Below, in pieces: positions 46,091 to 53,372 of a stretch of 64,000 nucleotides of DNA. Source of the stretch: Flavobacteriales bacterium. GTDB lineage: Bacteria > Bacteroidota > Bacteroidia > Flavobacteriales_F > PHOS-HE28. The stretch is from positions 1,860,001 to 1,924,000 of the forward strand of contig JADJAA010000001.1 of the NCBI GenBank assembly GCA_016704485.1, written 5' to 3'. Position 1 is the first letter of the stretch. The number at the start of each line of letters is the position of its first letter. Both the position numbers and the translations under genes were made by a program. The notes beneath the pieces were generated by a model. It made no database searches, was not told the DNA's origin, and saw nothing but the letters and a program-made list of their open reading frames with translations.

Positions 46091-46642
46091 CTACTGGCGC
46101 GGGGTCCATGGCGTATCTGCCACTCCATTGTGGTGAGCAATGCTGCGGGCAAGTACGAAAAAGAGGTCGCTGAGACGGTTCAGATACCGTACCAGGATCT
46201 CGGGAACAGGTTCTTCCGAAGCTAGTCTTACGATCAACCGCTCCGCTCTTCGACACACGGTGCGGCAAACATGTGCCTGTGACGATGTCATGTCGCCTCC
46301 CGGAAGAATAAAATTCCGCATTGGTGGAAGTTCGGCATCCATCCGATCCATTTCGGATTCCAACTGCGTGATGTGCGCTTCGGTGATCGCAGGTACTTTG
46401 AATTTCTCGGCTTGCTCTTCGGTTCCACTTGCTAACCGCGATCCTAGACTGAACAACGTTGCTTGGATCGGCATCAGTTCCGCATCCAGTTCGCCTTTCG
46501 CAAAGTCGCGTAACAATCCGATGTGGCTGTTCAGCTCATCGACCGTACCATATGACTCTATGCGCAAACTGTCCTTAGGTACACGGTCGCCACCCAATAA
46601 GCTGGTCTGGCCTTTATCACCTGTACGGGTATAGATCTTCAT
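46091..46642 (-). CDS. Cob(I)yrinic acid a,c-diamide adenosyltransferase, PduO type
   Basis: I start at ATG 46642 (MKIYTRTGDKGQTSLLGGDR), the family N-terminus with its ATP-binding T-R-x-G-D-x-G-x-T motif. A Met three codons upstream is less likely. The 183-residue protein also has YGTVDELNSHIGLLRD, SLGSRLASG, FILPGGDMTSSQAHVCRTVCRRAER and LNRLSDLFFVLAR, all conserved in PduO-type enzymes. It converts cobalamin to adenosylcobalamin. The B12-dependent partner is not in the window. Confidence 0.95.
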   Translation of the reverse strand: MKIYTRTGDKGQTSLLGGDRVPKDSLRIESYGTVDELNSHIGLLRDFAKGELDAELMPIQATLFSLGSRLASGTEEQAEKFKVPAITEAHITQLESEMDRMDAELPPMRNFILPGGDMTSSQAHVCRTVCRRAERLIVRLASEEPVPEILVRYLNRLSDLFFVLARSIAHHNGVADTPWTPRQ

Positions 46643-46679
46643 GGGGTGCAAAGGTTGGGAAGAACGATCGGTCCAATTG

Positions 46680-47459
46680 TCAGTAGTGCAGTTTGAAATG
46701 CTCTCGAGCTTGCCCAGAGCGCAAGAATACTAATCCAAGATCAAAAAGGTCGATGCTCACGGTTACTTGTTCATGTGCTTTGATATGTTCCCATGCCGCT
46801 TCCATCCCGCTGCTCCAGTGGATATCGTCAAATACAAATAGGGTGTCGTTATGGGCTTTCGCGAGGCATTGTTCAAAATAGGTTAGTGTAGGTTCTTGCG
46901 CGTGGTGACCATCAATGAAAACAAGATCCAATTGATCGATCTGGTCAAGGACCTTAGGTAGTTCAGTTCTGAAATCACCGACCACGGAAGTGATATTCGA
47001 TGCAGTCGATTGCTGGAAATTCGATCGTGCAATGCATGCGGTCTTGGGGCAACCTTCAATGGTGAACACCTTGGCATCAGGCAATGCGCGTGACATGTAT
47101 AACGTGGAGATCCCGAAAGATGTGCCTAGTTCAAGCACCGTTGATCCGGAGCTGAATTGTGCCAACCGGTTAAGGAGCCTTGCTTCCTTGGGTGATTTTA
47201 GTGCTGTTCTGGCGATCGATGAGATCCGACGATCCGGTTTCTTCAGCTTGGTCGATCCGGCTCCGAGATCGTGTACACGAATTTTTTCGTCGTTCTGCAA
47301 CAGCTCTTCTCGGAGTGCTTCGATGGCTACAAATTCGGGACGTAACTCATCTTTGCGGAGAACCTCAGCGATCAACCTGTACACGAATGGACTGTGCACT
47401 CCGTGGCGATCGGTGGCTGTGCCCCAATGCCCGATGTAGCTCGTGATCCGTTGCAGCAT
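46680..47459 (-). CDS. Class I SAM-dependent methyltransferase (O-methyltransferase-like)
   Basis: The 259-residue product starts at ATG 47459 (MLQRITSYIGHWGTATDRHG), placed 11 bases or so after the predicted transcript start. The upstream frame to 47540 is rejected because it crosses the promoter box. The SAM-binding motif I is VLELGTSFGISTLYMS at about residues 118-133, followed by KVFTIEGCPKTACIA, DLVFIDGHHAQEP (acidic loop) and DTLFVFDDIHWSSGMEAAW. This is the pattern of catechol-O-methyltransferase-like enzymes. The conserved N-terminal segment HGVHSPFVYRLI is found in a Bacteroidota subfamily of unknown substrate. Confidence 0.88.
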   Translation of the reverse strand: MLQRITSYIGHWGTATDRHGVHSPFVYRLIAEVLRKDELRPEFVAIEALREELLQNDEKIRVHDLGAGSTKLKKPDRRISSIARTALKSPKEARLLNRLAQFSSGSTVLELGTSFGISTLYMSRALPDAKVFTIEGCPKTACIARSNFQQSTASNITSVVGDFRTELPKVLDQIDQLDLVFIDGHHAQEPTLTYFEQCLAKAHNDTLFVFDDIHWSSGMEAAWEHIKAHEQVTVSIDLFDLGLVFLRSGQAREHFKLHY

Positions 47460-47476
47460 GGAACCCACAATATGCT

Positions 47477-47484
47477 CAAAAGTA
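47477..47484 (-). promoter_or_regulatory. Candidate -7 box (TACTTTTG) for the methyltransferase gene
   Basis: The reverse strand reads TTACTTTTGAGC, a full match to TAnnTTTG, 17 bases before the chosen start codon. This supports ATG 47459 over upstream choices. Confidence 0.5.
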
Positions 47485-47639
47485 AGAAACGCCACACCGC
47501 TGAGGAAATTCATGACCATCCAAAAAAGTACGCGGGCCACAATTCCTGAAACAGGGCTTGGTCCGCGTTACTGATTCTGTAAACGTCAATAAATTGTGTG
47601 ATCTCGGCAGCATTAAAGCCGCAGGTCGTAGGAGGCTGA

Positions 47640-47801
47640 TCAACCGATCACCTCTAACTTCGGATAGCGTTCCTTCCAAGAAGCGAGCGCTTTTTTGCTT
47701 GATACGGTTATTATCGTGCGCGAATCCAATCGCACTTTGATCTCTTTCACGCCTGGTTTTATCGGACGTTCCAAAATGATCGGTGGTTTCTTACGTGGCA
47801 T
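47640..47801 (-). CDS. Small basic protein, tandem copy 1 (53 residues)
   Basis: From ATG 47801 this encodes 53 residues starting MPRKKPPIIL and ending ERYPKLEVIG. The frame is open upstream to 47831, but the start is set by the identical ATGCCACGTAAGAAA in the neighbouring copy. The protein is basic, with strands KEIKVRLDSRTIITVSSKKA and a helix ASWKERYPK. The second copy (47824-47985) is about 64 percent identical along the whole length, so both are likely real and arose by duplication. The family is not recognised. The shared motif 'ITxxSKKALxxWKxRYPKLE' resembles small uncharacterised Bacteroidota proteins. Confidence 0.72.
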   Translation of the reverse strand: MPRKKPPIILERPIKPGVKEIKVRLDSRTIITVSSKKALASWKERYPKLEVIG

Positions 47802-47823
47802 TCTTCTTTTCCCTCTAGGAGAT

Positions 47824-47985
47824 TCACCCAATGATCTCCAGCTTCGGGTAGCGTTGTTTCCAAAATTCGAGCGCCTTTTTACTCGCTAAAGTGATAACGG
47901 TTCTAGCATCTAAACGGACCTTTATGGCTTTGAGTCCTTCCTTCACCGGCTGGGTAAGGATAAGCTGTTTTTTCTTACGTGGCAT
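47824..47985 (-). CDS. Small basic protein, tandem copy 2 (53 residues)
   Basis: From ATG 47985 this encodes 53 residues: MPRKKKQLILTQPVKEGLKA, then IKVRLDARTVITLASKKALE, then FWKQRYPKLEIIG. Stop TGA is at 47824-47826. The copy is the same length as 47640-47801, shares the first 15 bases exactly and aligns without gaps, with mainly conservative changes (I/V, S/A, K/E). It lies first in the transcript and is separated from copy 1 by 22 bases. An A/T-rich stretch lies directly upstream. The function is unknown; the high charge and the beta-then-helix pattern could suit a nucleic-acid-binding protein, but this is only a guess. Confidence 0.75.
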   Translation of the reverse strand: MPRKKKQLILTQPVKEGLKAIKVRLDARTVITLASKKALEFWKQRYPKLEIIG

Positions 47986-48463
47986 TTTATTTTTTGTTTT
48001 TGTTCGTTTTCCTAACTAACAAACGCAACCAGGATCATTCAGTTTTTCCATGAATCCGTCGCATCCAGACTGGTTTTGCGCTTGTGATTAGGACTACGCA
48101 TATAGCTTGCCGAATCGTATCCTGTTACCTGAACCTTCACATTATTTAACCCCGTACTGAACTGCAAAAGCGTCGAATTTGGGTTGAATGCCCGGAAACA
48201 GTGGAGTTGAGCGCAATACGTCAACTTCTATTTTCCATTGCAGATCGCGTAAGATCACTAGCGGTCTGGCAGTGATGGAACTTCTGGAAGGCGCATATAG
48301 TGTGGAGCAAATTGCCCAATGGAATCTGGTAAATTGTAAATATCTGTTTATCAATCATTTATAAATGGGTAATATCCTGTACACCCAAAAATGGATAACC
48401 TGACATTTCGGCACTATCGGTTCGTAGCGACCAGATCTGCCTTCAATGTTGTAAAGTCTGCAC
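47986..48463. other. Noncoding stretch, nothing identified
   Basis: Between the tandem small genes and the tRNA-like remnant I see only two short overlapping reverse-strand frames (48039-48224, 48142-48354). They lack a recognisable motif, signal or plausible start, and I do not call them genes. The base composition is slightly richer in A/T than in the flanking genes. No terminator or repeat with a clear role is visible. Confidence 0.5.
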
Positions 48464-48560
48464 TGAGGCAGCCGGTCCCGCATATTCTTGCGGGACGAAC
48501 CAGCGACCCTCCCGCAGGTATGCGGGATGCTCTAATACCTTGTGAGATGAGCTATGCCTT
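48464..48560 (-). pseudogene. tRNA-Val-like remnant with palindromes in place of its arms
   Basis: Aligned with the intact tRNA-Val at 48613-48687, the blocks GAGGCAGCCGG, GAACCAGCGACCCTC, TGCTCTAA and TGAGCTATGCCT are identical (given on the + strand). Between them the T-loop is replaced by GTCCCGCA-TATTCT-TGCGGGAC (48475-48496) and the anticodon arm by TCCCGCA-GGTA-TGCGGGA (48510-48527). The D-arm region is also changed and the acceptor end is lost. It cannot fold as a normal tRNA. Confidence 0.7.
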
Positions 48561-48577
48561 TTCTGAGTAGCAAAGAA

Positions 48578-48607
48578 AAAGCCACCACGGTTTCACGTGA
48601 TGGCTTT
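48578..48607 (-). terminator. Terminator after tRNA-Val
   Basis: On the reverse strand AAAGCCATCACG and CGTGGTGGCTTT form a stem with one mismatch and a short loop, followed by TTTTTC. It lies 6 bases beyond the 3' end of the tRNA. Confidence 0.75.
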
Positions 48608-48612
48608 GAGGG

Positions 48613-48687
48613 TGGAGGCAGCCGGATTCGAACCAGCGACCCTCTGCTTGTAAGGCAGATGCTCTAAACCAGCTGAGCTATGCCTCC
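48613..48687 (-). tRNA. tRNA-Val (anticodon TAC)
   Basis: The reverse strand folds as a normal cloverleaf. The acceptor stem is GGAGGCA paired with TGCCTCC, with A as discriminator. The D-arm contains AGCTCAGCTGGTTTAGAGC. The anticodon stem is TCTGC/GCAGA around the loop CTTACAA, with anticodon TAC (reads GTA and other Val codons). The T-arm is CGCTGG-TTCGAAT-CCGGC-like. The CCA end is not encoded. A -7 box at 48707-48714 and a terminator at 48578-48607 define a single-gene unit. Confidence 0.97.
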
Positions 48688-48706
48688 ATTCTTAACTAAC
48701 GGGCGG

Positions 48707-48714
48707 CAAATATA
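48707..48714 (-). promoter_or_regulatory. Candidate -7 box (TATATTTG) for tRNA-Val
   Basis: The reverse strand reads TATATTTGCCG, a full match to TAnnTTTG, 20 bases before the mature 5' end of the tRNA. It is between folC and the tRNA, so it serves the tRNA alone. Confidence 0.6.
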
Positions 48715-48724
48715 GATGTTCCTT

Positions 48725-49936
48725 TCATATTACCTCAGCAACAATAAAAACACTTCCCGTAACTACGATCATATCTTGATCCGTTGCGATCGTCCGGGCA
48801 GCGCTGAAGGCCTCACTAACAGATGAATATACCCTGCCAAAGAGCCCATGTACCAAGGCCATTTCCTGCAAGGCTCTTCCGTCCAAGCCTCGGGGAATGT
48901 CAGCTTTGCAGTAGTAGTAAGTGGCATTTTTCGGTAGTATAGCCAGTGCTTTGGCGATGTCCTTGTCATTTACCATGCCTAGGACGATGTGCAAATGATC
49001 ATAGGTGTATTCCTTCAGCAATTGCAGGAGAACTTGGAAGCCATCCGCATTGTGCGCGACGTCTATGTAAGTGTTAGGTGTGATCTGCTGCCATCGGCCT
49101 TGTAGGCCAGTGTTCTCGACCACTTTTTGTAGACCAGCGGATATTGCTGCTTCGTTGATCTGCCAGTGGCTTTCTTGCAATTTCGCAATTGCGGCCTTTG
49201 CCGTTCGGGCATTGCGTTGCTGATGATCTCCGTGTAACCCGATCTTTTCCGTTAATGGTATCGACTGATCCACGAACAGGATGGGGGCATTCACCGACAG
49301 CGCTTTAGTACGAAACACATCTGCAACAGGACCATCTGCTTCGCCAATGATCACGGCTATGCCTGGTTTGATGATCCCTGCCTTTTCACCTGCAATGGCT
49401 TCCAGTGTATTACCCAGGAATTCCATATGGTCCAAACCGATCGTGGTGATCACGCTGACTTCCGGTGTTATCACGTTGGTACTATCCAACCGACCTCCCA
49501 TGCCTGTTTCGATCACCGCAATGTCGACCTTTTCTTGCTTGAACCACCAGAAAGCCAATGCTACGCCCCATTCGAAGAACGATGCATCGATCGGCTCTAA
49601 GGCCGTCCTGTATTCTTCGACAAAACGCGTTACAATGTGTTCCGGGATCATTACACCATTGATCCGGAATCGTTCCCGAAAGTCTTTTAAATGCGGGCTT
49701 GTATGCAGTCCCACTTTGTACCCAGCTTCTTGCAGTACGCTTGCGATGAAATGGGTGGTGCTGCCTTTTCCGTTGGTGCCTGCGACATGCACGCATTTCA
49801 GGCCTCGTTCCGGATGACCGGTGAACTCCATCAGGGCATGTGTATTGCTCAGGTCTGCTTTGTAAGCTGCCTTACCCACCCGTTGGTACATTGGCAGGCG
49901 TGCAAAGAGGTAGTCGAGCGTTTCAGCGTAGGTCAT
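48725..49936 (-). CDS. folC: Bifunctional folylpolyglutamate synthase / dihydrofolate synthase
   Basis: The 403-residue Mur-ligase-like enzyme has the ATP site G-T-N-G-K-G-S at residues 53-59, TSPHLKDFRERFRINGV (FolC signature after the P-loop), VIETGMGGRLDSTNVI and YIDVAHNADGFQVLL. It adds glutamate to dihydropteroate and to reduced folates in the cytoplasm. pabB, which supplies the folate precursor, is in the same window but in a different unit. The gene is on the reverse strand upstream of tRNA-Val with its own separate end. Confidence 0.95.
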   Translation of the reverse strand: MTYAETLDYLFARLPMYQRVGKAAYKADLSNTHALMEFTGHPERGLKCVHVAGTNGKGSTTHFIASVLQEAGYKVGLHTSPHLKDFRERFRINGVMIPEHIVTRFVEEYRTALEPIDASFFEWGVALAFWWFKQEKVDIAVIETGMGGRLDSTNVITPEVSVITTIGLDHMEFLGNTLEAIAGEKAGIIKPGIAVIIGEADGPVADVFRTKALSVNAPILFVDQSIPLTEKIGLHGDHQQRNARTAKAAIAKLQESHWQINEAAISAGLQKVVENTGLQGRWQQITPNTYIDVAHNADGFQVLLQLLKEYTYDHLHIVLGMVNDKDIAKALAILPKNATYYYCKADIPRGLDGRALQEMALVHGLFGRVYSSVSEAFSAARTIATDQDMIVVTGSVFIVAEVI

Positions 49937-50008
49937 TTTCGAGATACCTGACCGCTTCTCACTAGCATGTTGGATCAGGAAAACGGATGAGAGCGTTGCA
50001 AGAGGATC

Positions 50009-50863
50009 TTAACTGACCTTGAACTTAAAGGTGATGGTTCCCTTTTGTTCGTCAGGGCCGCTTGTTCGTTTTTCGAATTTGCACTGCAACGCAGTTGTTT
50101 TCGCGATCTGTACCAAGTTGTGCGCCATGGTAGTGCTTTGGCTCAGGTTCTGTTCAGCGCTCATTACGTTGCCATCCTTATCAACGTAAATGTCCAGAAC
50201 CACGGTTCCAGCAACTCCAGGCTTGTCGTTGATGGGCGGTTTGAAACGCATGGAACGACCACCTAAGCTGTAACCAATGCCATCCGAGCCTGGGCCGGCG
50301 CCCGTTCCTGTTCCGGTACCTGAACCGGTTCCTGTTCCGCCACCAGTACCCGTACCACCACCATTCGCGGAACCGTTCTGGCTACCTTGGTTGCCCGGTT
50401 TGTTCCCATTGCCTTGACCACTGCCCGGGTTATTGTACAAGGCGTTCATACGGTCGATCGCGGCCTGTTGCAATTCCGCTTCCGTAGGCTTTGGCTTCTC
50501 GGGTTTCGGTTTATCGGGCTTGGGCTTGTCCGGCTTGGGTTTGTCGGGTTTACTTGGTACGTTTATCTCGGGTGCTTCCGGGTCCTCATCGGTCAACAAC
50601 TCTTCGGTGCCTACTACAGGTGGGGCAGTGTTGTTCTGCGGTGTGGGCATGCTCGTGTTATCCACGCCCATCCCTTCTGAACTAAAGCCAAGGTCGATCT
50701 CCAGACCACCTCCACCTCCTCCTAATTCAGGGAATGGTGGTATAGGTGTAATGATCTTCCACCACAGAAAGAACAACACCAACAAGGCATGGAACACGAC
50801 CGAGATCGTGAGCGCAACGCTCTTGCGTTTACCTGATTCGTCCTGTGGTATTGCGTAAGCCAT
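50009..50863 (-). CDS. tonB: TonB-family energy transducer
   Basis: The 284-residue protein has a short cytoplasmic N-terminus and one membrane anchor (ALTISVVFHALLVLFFLWW, residues about 16-35). A Gly-rich patch follows, then a Pro-Lys spacer with four PDKPKP/PEKPKP units at about 103-123, a Gly-Thr/Gly-Ser low-complexity stretch at about 150-195, and a TonB C-terminal domain (GVAGTVVLDIYVDKDGNVMS). Its order after exbB and exbD makes the TonB or TolA-like role clear: it carries energy from the inner-membrane motor to outer-membrane receptors. The start overlaps the exbD stop by one base. Confidence 0.92.
   Translation of the reverse strand: MAYAIPQDESGKRKSVALTISVVFHALLVLFFLWWKIITPIPPFPELGGGGGGLEIDLGFSSEGMGVDNTSMPTPQNNTAPPVVGTEELLTDEDPEAPEINVPSKPDKPKPDKPKPDKPKPEKPKPTEAELQQAAIDRMNALYNNPGSGQGNGNKPGNQGSQNGSANGGGTGTGGGTGTGSGTGTGTGAGPGSDGIGYSLGGRSMRFKPPINDKPGVAGTVVLDIYVDKDGNVMSAEQNLSQSTTMAHNLVQIAKTTALQCKFEKRTSGPDEQKGTITFKFKVS
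50487..50551. repeat. Short tandem repeats encoding the Pro-Lys spacer of TonB
   Basis: The stretch is made of near-identical 15-base units of the type GGGCTTGTCCGGCTT (+ strand), encoding the repeated K-P-D-K-P or K-P-E-K-P. Repeat number could vary by slippage in frame. Confidence 0.65.
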
Positions 50864-51261
50864 TAGCTCGGTGTCTGCGTAGCCAACACCATTTTAAGTT
50901 TCAGGCGGTTGCCGATCGTAAGCACATCGACAAGATCCTGTACGCTCAATTCCTGATCGAACCGCAACACCACCGTGGCTTGGTCCAATCCGACCAAACG
51001 GGTCTTCAATTCGTTCTCAAGATCAGCAAAGGCAATAGGTACTTTATCAATGGCATATTGCTTGTCTTTTGTTACCGAGACCGTGAGCGGCTGCTTGTTC
51101 ATTTGCATGCTCTGCTTGCTGCTCGGAAGGGTAAGCTTTACCACGTTAGGATTGGCAAGCGTGCTCACGATCAAGAAGAACAGGAGCAAAAAGAACATGA
51201 TGTCGTTGAGCGATTCTGTGCTCACTTCGGCATGTTCCCGTGGTTTTCTGCGGAACTTCAT
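50863..51261 (-). CDS. exbD: Biopolymer transport protein ExbD
   Basis: The 132-residue protein has an N-terminal basic stretch, one membrane helix with the conserved Asp of the proton path (LNDIMFFLLLFFLIVSTL, Asp at about residue 20), and a periplasmic domain (VKLTLPSSKQSMQMNKQPLT, then VVLRFDQELSVQDLVDVL). ExbD forms the stator with ExbB. The 1-base overlap with tonB and the 4-base gap to exbB make a three-gene operon exbB-exbD-tonB. Confidence 0.94.
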   Translation of the reverse strand: MKFRRKPREHAEVSTESLNDIMFFLLLFFLIVSTLANPNVVKLTLPSSKQSMQMNKQPLTVSVTKDKQYAIDKVPIAFADLENELKTRLVGLDQATVVLRFDQELSVQDLVDVLTIGNRLKLKMVLATQTPS

Positions 51262-51265
51262 GCGG

Positions 51266-52009
51266 TTACTTTTTCAAGGGTTCCTGTAAAATATCCATGA
51301 ACGACAATGCCGCTGTGCCCATTTTGGTCTCAACGCGGTTCAACATACTGCTTACGATGAAATAGCATGCAAAACCAATGATACCAACTATCAGACCGCT
51401 TGCAGAGGTGATCATTTTCTGGTAAAGACCACTGGAGATAACGCCAATGCTGATGTTGTCCGTAAGTGATATGTCGTAGAAGATCTTGATCACACCGATA
51501 ATGGTTCCGATGAACCCGAACATGGGTGCAAGTTTGGCGACCAAGCTTAGTACACCGATCCCTTTTTCCAATCGAGCCAGTTCCAACTGTCCTACGGATT
51601 CCATTGCACTTTCGATCTCTTTGCTCGGTTTGCCAACGCGTTGCAGACCTTTCTCGATCATGCGCGCACTTGGGGTGGGATTGGATGCACAGGCGTTCAA
51701 TGCCGAATCGATCTTGCCCTCGTGAACATAGTCCCGAACACGAGCCATCATGTCCTTGTCACTTTTCAGTGCTTTGCCCAGCGCGAGAATGCGTTCAATG
51801 GTGATGTACACCACCGCAAGCGACATCAATGCCAACGGTACCATAATGGGCCAACCGCCGTAGGAAAGCAGATCCCAGAGGGTGATGGTGTCCGGAAGTG
51901 GTTGTGTTGGTGGAACTATCGTTTGCGCTGCTAAAGCGGCTTGTGCAGCTTGTGCGGCAGCATCGGTGCCTTCTTGGATCTGGGCGAAAAGGGTTGGTAG
52001 CATCGGCAT
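51266..52009 (-). CDS. exbB: MotA/TolQ/ExbB proton channel family protein ExbB
   Basis: The 247-residue protein has an Ala/Gln-rich leader, a first membrane helix (GGWPIMVPLALMSLAVVYIT), a cytoplasmic domain (SARMIEKGLQRVGKPSKEIE), and two further helices with the conserved ExbB segment VAKLAPMFGFIGTIIGVIKI and SGLIVGIIGFACYFIVSSML. It uses the proton gradient to drive TonB. The long N-terminal leader containing TDAAAQAAQAALAAQT is typical of Bacteroidota ExbB and may be periplasmic. Confidence 0.94.
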   Translation of the reverse strand: MPMLPTLFAQIQEGTDAAAQAAQAALAAQTIVPPTQPLPDTITLWDLLSYGGWPIMVPLALMSLAVVYITIERILALGKALKSDKDMMARVRDYVHEGKIDSALNACASNPTPSARMIEKGLQRVGKPSKEIESAMESVGQLELARLEKGIGVLSLVAKLAPMFGFIGTIIGVIKIFYDISLTDNISIGVISSGLYQKMITSASGLIVGIIGFACYFIVSSMLNRVETKMGTAALSFMDILQEPLKK

Positions 52010-52044
52010 GTTCGGTATAACGGAGAAAGGCTCCGAAAAATTTT

Positions 52045-53268
52045 CTACAATAGTTTTTGAAGGGTGATCTCGAAGGCTGTACGGGTCAAAAAAGTGCGTT
52101 CCGGATGCTTGGCATGTGTTTCTTCCAAAGCCGTACCAATTACTTTGCTTACGTCCTGGAAAATTCCATAGTCACTCAGGTCTGCGCCGAGTTGCATGCA
52201 ATGAGCGAATACTCTGGCCATGCCGCAATTGGCAATGAAATCAGGGATCACGCTCACTTTGGAGTCGGCGTGTTCGGCGATCGGGCCGTAAAAGATCTCG
52301 CTGTCCGCAAAGGGTACGTTCGCTCCACTGCTGATCACATCCAAACCTTTGGCGGTCATACGATCCACTTGTTCCTGGGTCACGAGCCGACTGGCCGCAC
52401 AGGGTAGGAATACATCGGCACCTATATCCCAGATCTTAGCGTTAATTTCCTCAAAAGGCATGGCTTCATGGGCTTTTAGTCTGTTGCCATCCTTTTCTTC
52501 GAAGAGGACTTTTGCTCGCTCTGCAGTAAGACCGTTCGGCTCCAATATACCACCGTGACGATCAATGATGCCCACGATCGCTGCGCCTTCACGTGCCAAA
52601 TAATATCCTGCCGCAGCAGCCACATTGCCCCAGCCTTGCACGATGATCCGTTTGCCCTTCAGATCACCGCCATAGACGCGGTAATAGTGCCGCACGCTTT
52701 CAGCAACTCCCCAGCCCGTGATCATGTCGGCCACGGCGTATTTATGTGCTACGGGAACGTATGTGGTGTCGTCAACCAATTTGCTTACGCCTATGCGTAA
52801 CTGATCGATCACTTGTTGTTTGCTCTTCTCCGTGCCGCCAATGTGGCCGTTCACCACGCCTTCTTGGGGGTGTCTCAATCCATAGCGTTCCGTGATCGGG
52901 ATCACATCGTGCAGTTCATCCACGTTAAGATCTCCACCGGTACCGTAGTAATTCTTCAGTAAAGGCATTACCGCCTTGTACCAGCGATCCAATACTTCGT
53001 TCTTGCGCGGGTCTCCTGGGTCGAAGTCGATACCGCTTTTGGCACCACCGATCGCTGGGCCACAAACACTGAACTTCACTTCCATTGTCTTGGCCAGACT
53101 TTCCACTTCACGCTTATCCAACCCTTTGCGCATGCGGGTTCCACCACCGGCAGCACCACCGCGCAGGCTGTTTATCACAACCCAGCCGCGAGCACCCGTG
53201 GGGGTATCGGTCCATTCAAAAACAATTTCAGGGGCGCGCTCTTCGAAGCGGCGCAGGGCATCGCGCAT
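52045..53268 (-). CDS. Glu/Leu/Phe/Val dehydrogenase family enzyme
   Basis: The 407-residue protein shows the family pattern: GGTRMRKGLDKREVESLAKT, the catalytic Lys region CGPAIGGAKSGIDFDPGDPR, GTGGDLNVDELHDVIPI, the NAD-binding G-x-G motif in IIVQGWGNVAAAAGYYLA, and DVFLPCAASRLVT. It oxidatively deaminates an amino acid; whether glutamate or a branched-chain amino acid is the substrate is not readable. A promoter box lies upstream at 53294-53301. It lies upstream of exbB by 35 bases on the same strand, so cotranscription is possible. Confidence 0.92.
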   Translation of the reverse strand: MRDALRRFEERAPEIVFEWTDTPTGARGWVVINSLRGGAAGGGTRMRKGLDKREVESLAKTMEVKFSVCGPAIGGAKSGIDFDPGDPRKNEVLDRWYKAVMPLLKNYYGTGGDLNVDELHDVIPITERYGLRHPQEGVVNGHIGGTEKSKQQVIDQLRIGVSKLVDDTTYVPVAHKYAVADMITGWGVAESVRHYYRVYGGDLKGKRIIVQGWGNVAAAAGYYLAREGAAIVGIIDRHGGILEPNGLTAERAKVLFEEKDGNRLKAHEAMPFEEINAKIWDIGADVFLPCAASRLVTQEQVDRMTAKGLDVISSGANVPFADSEIFYGPIAEHADSKVSVIPDFIANCGMARVFAHCMQLGADLSDYGIFQDVSKVIGTALEETHAKHPERTFLTRTAFEITLQKLL

Positions 53269-53293
53269 CTACAGTTCCTTGGCTAGTAACGGC

Positions 53294-53301
53294 CAAATGT
53301 A
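53294..53301 (-). promoter_or_regulatory. Candidate -7 box (TACATTTG) for the dehydrogenase gene
   Basis: The reverse strand reads TACATTTGGCC, a full match to TAnnTTTG, 25 bases before the ATG at 53268. No -33 TTG at the standard distance; one is 26 bases away. Confidence 0.5.
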
Positions 53302-53372
53302 GCGAAGTGGGGTCGGGGCCTACTTGCCAACTGGGCAAGGTTATCCAATAGGGGTGTTAATAGCGTCGGCGT

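Noticed and set aside
48039..48354. Two short reverse-strand frames as genes
   Set aside because: They overlap each other in different frames, lack motifs or a good start, and nothing supports translation.
50487..50551. CRISPR-like repeat array
   Set aside because: The repeats are contiguous 15-base units inside the TonB Pro-Lys spacer, without unique spacers.
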